A stretch of DNA of 64,000 bases from Cuniculiplasma sp052315415 (GTDB lineage Archaea; Thermoplasmatota; Thermoplasmata; Thermoplasmatales; Thermoplasmataceae), in assembly GCA_052315415.1 (NCBI GenBank), contig JBLSDH010000003.1, positions 56,530 to 120,529 on the forward strand. Direction: 5' to 3'. The notes beneath the pieces are model-generated. The model ran no database searches and had not been told where the DNA came from. It saw only the letters and a program-made list of their open reading frames with translations. Within the stretch, counting starts at the first letter, position 1. The number at the start of each line of letters is the position of its first letter. Shown piece after piece: positions 7,755 through 14,595 of the stretch. Both the position numbers and the translations under genes were made by a program.

Positions 7755-9017
7755 ATGAAGGCCATTGGTGTTACGGCCATGAAGACCGGAAGCGGAAAAA
7801 CAACGGTCACCGGAGCGTTGCTTCACAGGCTGAAAAATTCTGTACAGATAAAAATAGGCCCCGACTTTCTGGATCCAATTGTTCATAGCAAGGTTTCAGG
7901 AAACAGAGGCTACAATATGGATGAATGGCTGCAGGGGAGAAGATTTTCTCAGGTACTTACAAAAGCAGCTGCAAAATACGATTATGCTGTGGTCGAGGGA
8001 GTCATGGGAATGTACGATTCAGGTTCTTCTGAAATTTACAACACATTTGATTATTTCAGGATGCTTAAAATTCCATATATTCTTGTTGTAGATGCCTTTT
8101 CATCTGCAGAATCCCTATATTATATGGCCAAGGGATTCTTAAGAAATCTGTGCGCAGGTGTCATAATCAACAGATACACAGGTGAAAAACATCTTAGTAT
8201 GGTGAAGGCCCCATTTGAAAAGAATGGTGTTCCCATTATTGCTGAAATTCCGTATATGGAGGAGACAAAGGTTTCCAGCAGGCATCTTGGACTTGACATA
8301 TACAGTGATGAGGTTAGTAAAATATGGGAGAAAATATCCTCATTTATTAACACTGAAGCTATAGGAAAATGGGCAAATTTTGATTCAGAGGTGGAAAATG
8401 AAAATAATTATTCTGAAAAAAAAGGGCACATAGACATTGCCCTTGATGACGCCTTTACCTTTTACTATACAGATGCATTGGAAGTGCTTGAAAGAAAATA
8501 CAATGTGCATTACTTCTCACCTCTCAATGGTGATATTCCGGATGATCCAGATCTTATCTATTTTGGAGGAGGGTATCCAGAATTGTTTCCTGATAAGCTT
8601 GGTAAACTTTACAGGCTTGCAGATTATCTGAAAGAGTTCCGGGGTCATATATATGGTGAATGCGGCGGTACCATGTACCTTCTTGAGAAGCTTGTAAACA
8701 ATGATGGTGATTTTTATATGTCAGGAGTATTGAAAGGAAAATCATACATGGATAAAAGACCCGTTATAGGTTACACTGAAATGGTATCTGAAAAGAACAA
8801 TCCAATTTTTCGTGAGAACAGTAAGTTAAGAGGACATGAATTTCACTACAGCAGGATTGAAAGTGATGAAATAATGTCATTTCACATGATGAGGGGGAAG
8901 GGTATAAACGGAGGTGATGGACTCACAAAGAGAAATGTTCTTGGAACATATTCTCACATAAATATGGGTAGATATGTGAATGCAATGAAAAAAGGTGTTT
9001 TCAGTAAACCTCAGTGA
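7755..9017 (+). CDS. cbiA: Cobyrinate a,c-diamide synthase
   Basis: A 420-residue glutamine-dependent amidating enzyme. The N-terminal dethiobiotin-synthetase-like ATPase has TAMKTGSGKTTVTGALL (P-loop, residues 8-24), IKIGPDFLDP and VVEGVMGMYD. The C-terminal class I glutamine amidotransferase domain has IYFGGGYPELFP, YGECGGTMYL with the nucleophile cysteine, and the catalytic histidine in LGTYSHINMG. It makes the a,c-diamide of cobyrinate in B12 synthesis; in methanogens the relative CfbB acts on Ni-sirohydrochlorin, but no F430 genes are visible here. No other cobalamin gene is in the window, though the B12-dependent reductase nrdJ is at 20.6 kb. The gene has its own TATA-like region in the 36 bases before its ATG and overlaps convergent ilvE by 17 bases. 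Confidence 0.92.
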   Translation: MKAIGVTAMKTGSGKTTVTGALLHRLKNSVQIKIGPDFLDPIVHSKVSGNRGYNMDEWLQGRRFSQVLTKAAAKYDYAVVEGVMGMYDSGSSEIYNTFDYFRMLKIPYILVVDAFSSAESLYYMAKGFLRNLCAGVIINRYTGEKHLSMVKAPFEKNGVPIIAEIPYMEETKVSSRHLGLDIYSDEVSKIWEKISSFINTEAIGKWANFDSEVENENNYSEKKGHIDIALDDAFTFYYTDALEVLERKYNVHYFSPLNGDIPDDPDLIYFGGGYPELFPDKLGKLYRLADYLKEFRGHIYGECGGTMYLLEKLVNNDGDFYMSGVLKGKSYMDKRPVIGYTEMVSEKNNPIFRENSKLRGHEFHYSRIESDEIMSFHMMRGKGINGGDGLTKRNVLGTYSHINMGRYVNAMKKGVFSKPQ

Positions 9018-9909
9018 GCCAGTTACTGTATCTGTTATCTTTTCCCTTAACTATGTTGAAGTACATGTCCCTTATCTTTTTCGTTGTTTCTCCCGGCTGA
9101 CCATCACCAATCTTTATTCCGTCAATATTAATGATCGGAGTTACCTCAGCAGCGGTACCTGCGAAAAACACCTCATCAGCTATATAGAGCTCTTCCCTCC
9201 TTACAAATCTCTCCCTTACTTTGTAACCCATATCCTCGAATATTTTTATGAGTGAATCTCTCGTTATACCGAGGAGGATTGGACTGTCCCTCCCTGGAGT
9301 TATAACTTCTCCATCCTTTACGAGAAATATGTTCTCTCCAGGACCCTCAGCAACAAAACCGTTTCTGTCCAGAAGTATTGCTTCGTCAAAACCCGCTTCT
9401 CTTGCCTCGTTCATTGCAATTACTGAATTTAGGTAATTTCCGCTAGCCTTTGCCTGAATTGGCAATACAGATGAATCTATTCTTCTCCAGGCTGCAACCT
9501 TACAGCTAAGGCCTTCCCACTTTGAAAAGTATTTGTCAAAAGGCACTGCTGCAATAAATGTACTGACCTTTTTTCCTCCAACCCCCACACCGATCCTTGA
9601 ATCGTCATAAAATGCAAAAGGCCTGATGTAACTTGTTTTGAGATTATTCACCTTTACCAGATTTATGCATGCCTCTATAAGTTCTTCCTGGGAATGTTTG
9701 ATTTCCATACTGTATATTTTTGCAGTTGCAAAAAATCTTTTAATATGCTCCCTAAGTCTGAAAATTGCCGCTCCTTTTATTGTTTCGTATGATCTGATTC
9801 CTTCAAAGATCCCGCTTCCATACTGCAATGAATGCGTCAATATTGGAACCTTTGCTTCTGATTCCTTTATAAATGATCCGTTAAGCCAGAATTTTCTCTC
9901 TTCTGTCAT
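9001..9909 (-). CDS. ilvE: Branched-chain amino acid aminotransferase
   Basis: A 302-residue fold-type IV PLP enzyme that interconverts branched-chain 2-oxo acids and leucine, isoleucine or valine. Seen: the N-terminus FWLNGSFIKESEAKVPILTH, GSGIFEGIRSY, the PLP lysine in QAKASGNYLNS, EAREAGFDEAILLD, GFVAEGPGENIF, TPILLGITRDS-like PILLGITRDSL and EVFFAGTAAEVTPI. Length matches the family. It is transcribed towards cbiA and their 3' ends overlap by 17 bases. Its promoter is in the AT-rich region next to 9910. Confidence 0.95.
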   Translation of the reverse strand: MTEERKFWLNGSFIKESEAKVPILTHSLQYGSGIFEGIRSYETIKGAAIFRLREHIKRFFATAKIYSMEIKHSQEELIEACINLVKVNNLKTSYIRPFAFYDDSRIGVGVGGKKVSTFIAAVPFDKYFSKWEGLSCKVAAWRRIDSSVLPIQAKASGNYLNSVIAMNEAREAGFDEAILLDRNGFVAEGPGENIFLVKDGEVITPGRDSPILLGITRDSLIKIFEDMGYKVRERFVRREELYIADEVFFAGTAAEVTPIINIDGIKIGDGQPGETTKKIRDMYFNIVKGKDNRYSNWLTEVY

Positions 9910-10321
9910 GATTACTTAATGCCCTATTGTTATTAAACAATTTTTTTAAAATTTCTTAATTTATATGCTTGTTAATCCGTTATCCTTCAAATATTGGCAT
10001 TCTGTCAAGTTTAATAATTGTCAAAATTATGGATGCGATTATTTACCTGATATTCATTTTCTCAAACATCAGTCACTCTCTGTTAAATCTTAAAAATATA
10101 AATTTCAAATTATTATTATATAAAAAGGTAAAAAATAGTCTGGAAAGGAGCAGCTATCTAAGCAATGAACACAAATAATCTTACACATAGAGTTGCAAAT
10201 CTACCCCATTTTGGATTTACAATTTATCTTCATAAATAGACATATATGAAATAAAATCGCACAACTAGAATCGGGTTTTAAGTGATATAAAAAAGAATAA
10301 TCTCAATATGTTTTTCCATTT
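9910..10321. other. AT-rich intergenic region left of the CRISPR array
   Basis: About 410 bases with no gene I can support. The ilvE promoter must be at its left end. The only open frame of any length (9969-10178, plus strand) has no recognisable domain and is dominated by AT-driven residues (I, L, N, K, S). No further copy of the CRISPR repeat is present at the expected spacing left of 10322. A TATA-like stretch, GATATAAAAAAG (about 10280-10292), lies some 30-40 bases before the first repeat and could drive the array on the plus strand, but nothing else identifies this as a CRISPR leader. Confidence 0.5.
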
Positions 10322-10607
10322 GAAAATTTCTAAATAAGATTCTAACTATTAAGTGTGTTGCGTCATCTCCCAAAAATCCTGGCTTGGAAACTTTCTAAAT
10401 AAGATTCTAACTACCTTGCCCAAAGACTTCATTATATACTTAAAAAGCTTAGAAACTTTCTAAATAAGATTCTAACATTATATTCATAATAGTCTTCAAC
10501 CATAAAACTCAACTTAGAAACTTTCTAAATAAGATTCTAACTAATTTGTCCAATGCAACATCGGATAAAAATTTTCCTCATAGAAACTTTCTAAATAAGA
10601 TTCTAAC
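10322..10607. CRISPR. Short CRISPR array: five 25-nt repeats, four spacers
   Basis: Five copies of a 25-nt repeat that begins GAAACTTTCTAA and ends GATTCTAAC lie at 10322-10346, 10387-10411, 10452-10476, 10517-10541 and 10583-10607. Four are identical; the first has one change (fifth base A instead of C). The period is 65, 65, 65 and 66 bases, so spacers are 40, 40, 40 and 41 nt, and they do not resemble one another. This regularity with unrelated spacers is diagnostic of CRISPR. The single degenerate repeat is at the left end, which suggests the leader side was on the right and that crRNAs run on the minus strand (repeat read GTTAGAATC...AGTTTC), but the right side now abuts a csa3 relic instead of a leader. 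No Cas nuclease, Cas1, Cas2 or Cas6 gene is in the window. Confidence 0.93.
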
Positions 10608-11005
10608 TCTTTTAGTGTCTCTTCAGGAATTCCTACACCATTTTCATTTTCCAGCTCAATGAGGGGATTTAGTTTCATATTTATGATACTTATAAGAATC
10701 ACAAGCTGAAGAATTTTCATTCCCCCTGAAAGGTTTATTATCATATCAAAATCTGATATTGATAAAAAACATCCGAAATTTGAACAATCGCCTTGAACGG
10801 ATCAGTTATGTCGATTTTCACCTCTGTGAATTTGATTTCCAGTGTCTCAGAACTTTTTAATTGAGGAAAGTGGTGTACTTACCTTGTTGCTTGATTCCTC
10901 CGGGAGAATTGCAATAACCTCCCTAAGATAATCGTTTCCATGTCTGAATATTGATCTAAGCTGAAATGTTTCCTGAAAACCAACAGTAATAAAGAGAATT
11001 TTGAT
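10608..11005 (-). pseudogene. csa3: Degenerate csa3-like CARF regulator, C-terminal HTH lost
   Basis: The minus strand encodes, in pieces, a Csa3-type CARF domain. From 11002 it reads IKILFITVGFQETFQLRSIF, matching the Csa3 N-terminus (family pattern: MK-x4-T-x-GF-x-ETF-x-LR). It continues to a TGA just after a five-T run (10854-10858, plus strand); one extra base there is the simplest cause. The next frame gives ETLEIKFTEVKIDITDPFKAI, like the EIEITDF-x4-ALSKI block of Csa3. A second shift of opposite sign near 10760 restores the first frame, giving DFDMIINLSGGMKILQL, the second CARF motif. The expected Met codon reads ATC, overlapping the upstream stop as TAATC. The reading then runs into CRISPR repeat 5 exactly where the CARF domain should lead into the winged-helix domain, which is absent. 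Csa3 regulates type I-A cas genes and spacer acquisition in Sulfolobales. Confidence 0.82.
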
Positions 11006-13416
11006 TAAATGTGTCTTTTGTTGAAATTTGAAAAAATTTCAATTCGTTCATATGTTCTTGCCTTTGAAAGATTTTCTCTTCCCGTATCTGTATTTTTAAT
11101 TATTTCCTCAGCCTTTTCCGGTGAATCAAGCCACAGATATGGCATTATACCATATATGAGTGTTCCAACCCTTTCAAGGGATCTGTAAACTGAAAAAACG
11201 GTTTCCCTGATATCAATAAAGTGTTTCAATGCAAGACCTCTGTTTTTTACATTCAGGGCAAGTGATGAAAAATATCCCGTTATGTCCTGCTTCTTCACCT
11301 TTCCTTCCTCAAAAAGTTTCATTATATTCCTGAATGATTCTTCACCGGTAACCCATCCAAATGATCTCAACATTCTTATTCGATCCTCATCGCTCTTAAA
11401 TGATTGATACTTCTTTATCATACCATCTGAGTCTCCAGTCATCCTTCCGTATGCAGTAAGTATGGCTTCCCTTATCTCGGGATTCTCCTTTTCAACCTCT
11501 GAATATTTTTTGGTCAGCATTTCTGCAAAATTATCATCGTACTTTGCCATAGTAAGATCAATCTGACCAATAAGTATTGAAAAATCTTGATTTTCTTTGG
11601 TTTTTGAAGAATACTCCTTTTCCATTTCACTTATGAGAGGTATAAATTTTCTTTTTATTTTTTCCTCATTCTTACTTATTGAGATCATAAAATCCATATC
11701 TCTAACAAGCTGAAGGGCCGTGTTAATATCAAAGTGTTTCCATACCTTTGATGCAAATGTAACATAATCATCCAGACTTATCATTCCTGAAATTGCTTCC
11801 GCACCCAGATCCATCACAATATTCATCTGATCCAGAAATGAAAGAGTGGAAAATTTTTCAACAATGTTATTTAGCATGTTTGAATCGTAAATTGTTCTGT
11901 GAAAGCTTGAAAAATTTCTGTTCAATTTCACTATTCCCCTCTCTTTCAGAGTGGTTTCATCAGTGTTGAAAAGTATTCTTTCCACTCCCTCTGAATGTTC
12001 ATATATGATTGGTAGGGGCCATGGTTTTTCCTCCGTTTTTTTTCCGCTGAGAAGAAATCTTTTCTGGGAAATTTTAATTCCGTCTTCATTTATCTGGGCA
12101 GTTACAACAGGATATCCCGGTCTTGATATCCATTCCTCCATTATTCCATTTATGTCGATACCTGATTTTTCAGAAATTGAATTCCAAAGATCCTTTCCCT
12201 CAGCGTTTCCATAACTGAATTTTCTCAGATAATGCTGTACCCCTTCCCTGAACTTTTCCTCACCCATATAATTTTCAATCATTCTGAGAATCATTGCACC
12301 CTTACCATATCTTATATTAACTGACTGGCCGCTCATTTCCTCCGGATCCTTCATGTGGGTTTCAATCGCCGCAGTATTAATCATAGCATCATCTTCAAGG
12401 GCTCCCTTTCCGTCAAGCTGCATCATTCTTCCATAAATTTTCATTTCAGGGTAAACATGATCTACGGCCTTGTAAGCCATGAAAGTAGCAAATGATTCGT
12501 TCAACCAAAGATCATCCCACCATTTCATGGTTACAAGATTTCCAAACCATTGATGAGCCAGTTCATGTGCTATTACTTCAGCTACCCTTTTTTTACCTGT
12601 TTCTCCACTGTCCTTATTTATTGCAAGTGCGTTCTCCCTGAACGTTATGGCTCCCCAGTTCTCCATTGCTCCAGCTGCGAATTCCGGAACAAGAATCAGA
12701 TCCATTTTATCCAGTGCATAAGGAATTCCAAAATAGTTCTCATAATACTGAATAAATTTCACTGCCATATCAAGAGGAAGGGATTCTGTATTTGCTGATC
12801 CTTTCATCATAATGAGTGATATGTCCTTTGAGTCCATTTTTGTACTTTTAAACTCAAAATCCCCTATTCCTATGTATATTAGGTAAGCGGACATCAGTGG
12901 AGTTTCATAGAACTCAACTGTCTTTTTTCCATTATGAATCCTTTCACTCTCCTTTTTCATATTTGAAATGGCACTAAGTTTTTCAGGAAAACAAAGTTCA
13001 ATTTTAAAATGAAACTTAATGCCGGGGTGATCGAAGCATGGAAATGCCTTTCTTGCATCTATATCTTCAAACTGTGTGGTCACCATTTGGTTTCCATGGG
13101 AATCTTTTGCCAGATATAGGCCAACAAGACTTTCATTGAGCTTTCCTTCAAATTCAAAATAGAGTTTGTGTGTTCCCTCCTTATTTATTTCAAGATTGAA
13201 TTCGTCATCCCTTCTGCCTTTTGAAAGCTGAAAGTCTTCATCATCAATCCTCGAACATATGATTTTATGATATTCTCCATCGGAATTGAAAGTGATCTTC
13301 TCTTTGCCAGTTGAAAAAATAATCTCTGTCCAGCCAGAATATTTTCTATTTTCCAAATCAAAATCAAGATGAATCCTCTGATGCTCTCCCTTCATGAATC
13401 TCCATACATTTATCAT
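11005..13416 (-). CDS. M1 aminopeptidase, tricorn interacting factor F2/F3 type
   Basis: An 803-residue cytosolic zinc aminopeptidase that trims the short peptides released by proteasome and tricorn protease to free amino acids. Domains in order: N-terminal beta-saddle (1-190), thermolysin-like catalytic domain with GAMEN (249-253), HELAH (284-288) and third zinc ligand in NESFA (E307), a small beta domain around 420-480 and a helical C-terminal domain (about 500-803). Length matches Thermoplasma F2 and F3; I cannot decide between them. No signal peptide. A second methionine at residue 8 (MKGEHQRIH) fits the family start equally well. Its stop codon overlaps the ruined start of the csa3 relic. 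Confidence 0.94.
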   Translation of the reverse strand: MINVWRFMKGEHQRIHLDFDLENRKYSGWTEIIFSTGKEKITFNSDGEYHKIICSRIDDEDFQLSKGRRDDEFNLEINKEGTHKLYFEFEGKLNESLVGLYLAKDSHGNQMVTTQFEDIDARKAFPCFDHPGIKFHFKIELCFPEKLSAISNMKKESERIHNGKKTVEFYETPLMSAYLIYIGIGDFEFKSTKMDSKDISLIMMKGSANTESLPLDMAVKFIQYYENYFGIPYALDKMDLILVPEFAAGAMENWGAITFRENALAINKDSGETGKKRVAEVIAHELAHQWFGNLVTMKWWDDLWLNESFATFMAYKAVDHVYPEMKIYGRMMQLDGKGALEDDAMINTAAIETHMKDPEEMSGQSVNIRYGKGAMILRMIENYMGEEKFREGVQHYLRKFSYGNAEGKDLWNSISEKSGIDINGIMEEWISRPGYPVVTAQINEDGIKISQKRFLLSGKKTEEKPWPLPIIYEHSEGVERILFNTDETTLKERGIVKLNRNFSSFHRTIYDSNMLNNIVEKFSTLSFLDQMNIVMDLGAEAISGMISLDDYVTFASKVWKHFDINTALQLVRDMDFMISISKNEEKIKRKFIPLISEMEKEYSSKTKENQDFSILIGQIDLTMAKYDDNFAEMLTKKYSEVEKENPEIREAILTAYGRMTGDSDGMIKKYQSFKSDEDRIRMLRSFGWVTGEESFRNIMKLFEEGKVKKQDITGYFSSLALNVKNRGLALKHFIDIRETVFSVYRSLERVGTLIYGIMPYLWLDSPEKAEEIIKNTDTGRENLSKARTYERIEIFSNFNKRHI

Positions 13417-13486
13417 TCAATATGTTTTCCTGAATTTTTTGATGCTTGACAAATATTTTAATATTAAAAGACAATAGGTATTTTTA

Positions 13487-13570
13487 ATGGATAAAAAGTC
13501 TCCACAGATCTTAAATTTTTTCCTGTGGGGTGGGCATTTTTTAATTTTTAAAGGGGGGAAAATGGAGTGA
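13487..13570 (+). CDS. Possible leader ORF upstream of carA (27 codons)
   Basis: An ATG at 13487 opens 27 codons (MDKKSPQILN... ending GGKME) that stop at TGA 13568-13570, which overlaps the carA GTG start as GTGA. A TATA-like run (13451-13466) is centred about 26-28 bases before this ATG, the spacing of a leaderless start, so on this promoter the ribosome would meet this ORF first. Inside it lies an inverted repeat, CCACAG (13502-13507) with CTGTGG (13523-13528), followed by a T-rich stretch, and then a GGGGGG ribosome site (13553-13558) nine bases before carA. It contains no arginine codon. Whether it is translated is unknown; it may only be the carA leader. Confidence 0.35.
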   Translation: MDKKSPQILNFFLWGGHFLIFKGGKME

Positions 13571-14595
13571 GAAGATACCTTCTCCTCCAGGATGGCTCTC
13601 TTCTGGAGGGAAGGTCATTTGGCTCCATGAATGATTGTGTTGGTGAAATTGTTTTTAATACAGCCTTCACAGGATACTATGAAATAATGACCGATCCTTC
13701 TTATAGAGGCCAGATTCTCATGTTTACCTTCCCGGAGATGTTCTCCTACAGCTACAAGGAAGAGATAGCACAATCTGACAAAATTCAGGCATCCGGCATT
13801 GTAATTGGAAACAATCAAAATGAGAATAACCAGCACTTTAGAGATCTTGATCTAAAGATGAAAAAGTTTGGGATACCGGGAATTTCAGGAATTGATACAA
13901 GAATGCTCACACAGAAGATAAGGGAAGAGGGAGAGATGATTGGATGGATAATCAATTCCCCTGACAGAATTCCAGAGAGAAGTGCAGAACATCCTGTAAC
14001 TGAAGTTTCGCCCCAAAGTATAACTGTAAGTGGGAGGGAAGAGGGAATTGAAATACTCTATCTGGATCTTGGCACAAAAATTTCTCTTCTTCATGAGGTT
14101 GAGAAACTTGGAAGGGTTACAAGATGCGGCATAAACCATTCAGAACTCATAGATAACTCCTTTGATATTGTTTTCATATCCAACGGTCCAGGTGACCCTT
14201 CAGATCCGGTCTTTAATTCTGTTATTAAAAGAATACAAAAAATAATAGGAGAGGTGCCTGTTTTTGGTGTGTGTTTGGGCCATCAGTTAATGGGCCGGGC
14301 CTTTGGATTGAGAACTGAGAAAATGCCATTTGGACATCATGGAACAAATCACGGGGTGACAGACGGTAGAAAAACATACGTGACTTCACACAATCACAGT
14401 TATCGTGTTTCTCCTTCAGAATCAGAAGTGTTGCCAATGCTTTTTGATGTAAATGACGGTACTCCGGAAATGTTTCAGTACAACAATAGCAAGGGTTATT
14501 CTGTTCAGTTTCATCCTGAGGGGCATCCAGGACCATTTGATCCAACAGGATTTTTTTCACTTGTGAGAAATTTGATTAAAAGTGAGGTTTTGTGA
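13567..14595 (+). CDS. carA: Carbamoyl-phosphate synthase small (glutaminase) subunit
   Basis: A 342-residue subunit that hydrolyses glutamine and passes ammonia to CarB to make carbamoyl phosphate for pyrimidines and arginine. The N-terminal domain has YLLLQDGSLLEGRSFG and FNTAFTGYYEIMTDPSY; the C-terminal class I amidotransferase domain has SNGPGDPSD, the nucleophile C236 in GVCLGHQL, the GTNHGV loop and the catalytic pair in QFHPEGHPGP. The GTG start at 13567 is the only possible one: an in-frame TAA lies at 13549, and a GGGGGG site precedes it. The stop overlaps the carB start by four bases. Confidence 0.95.
   Translation: MRRYLLLQDGSLLEGRSFGSMNDCVGEIVFNTAFTGYYEIMTDPSYRGQILMFTFPEMFSYSYKEEIAQSDKIQASGIVIGNNQNENNQHFRDLDLKMKKFGIPGISGIDTRMLTQKIREEGEMIGWIINSPDRIPERSAEHPVTEVSPQSITVSGREEGIEILYLDLGTKISLLHEVEKLGRVTRCGINHSELIDNSFDIVFISNGPGDPSDPVFNSVIKRIQKIIGEVPVFGVCLGHQLMGRAFGLRTEKMPFGHHGTNHGVTDGRKTYVTSHNHSYRVSPSESEVLPMLFDVNDGTPEMFQYNNSKGYSVQFHPEGHPGPFDPTGFFSLVRNLIKSEVL

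Noticed and set aside
9969..10178. Open frame of 69 codons left of the CRISPR array
   Set aside because: Composition is what AT-rich noncoding DNA gives, with no domain, no ribosome site and no conserved-looking block.
10608..10660. CRISPR leader to the right of repeat 5
   Set aside because: This sequence codes in frame for the end of the CARF domain (ENGVGIPEETLKE), so it is gene remnant and not an AT-rich leader.
13502..13545. Intrinsic terminator upstream of carA
   Set aside because: The stem is only six pairs with a 15-base loop, and a bacterial-type terminator is not expected in archaea; it is kept only as part of the leader hypothesis.
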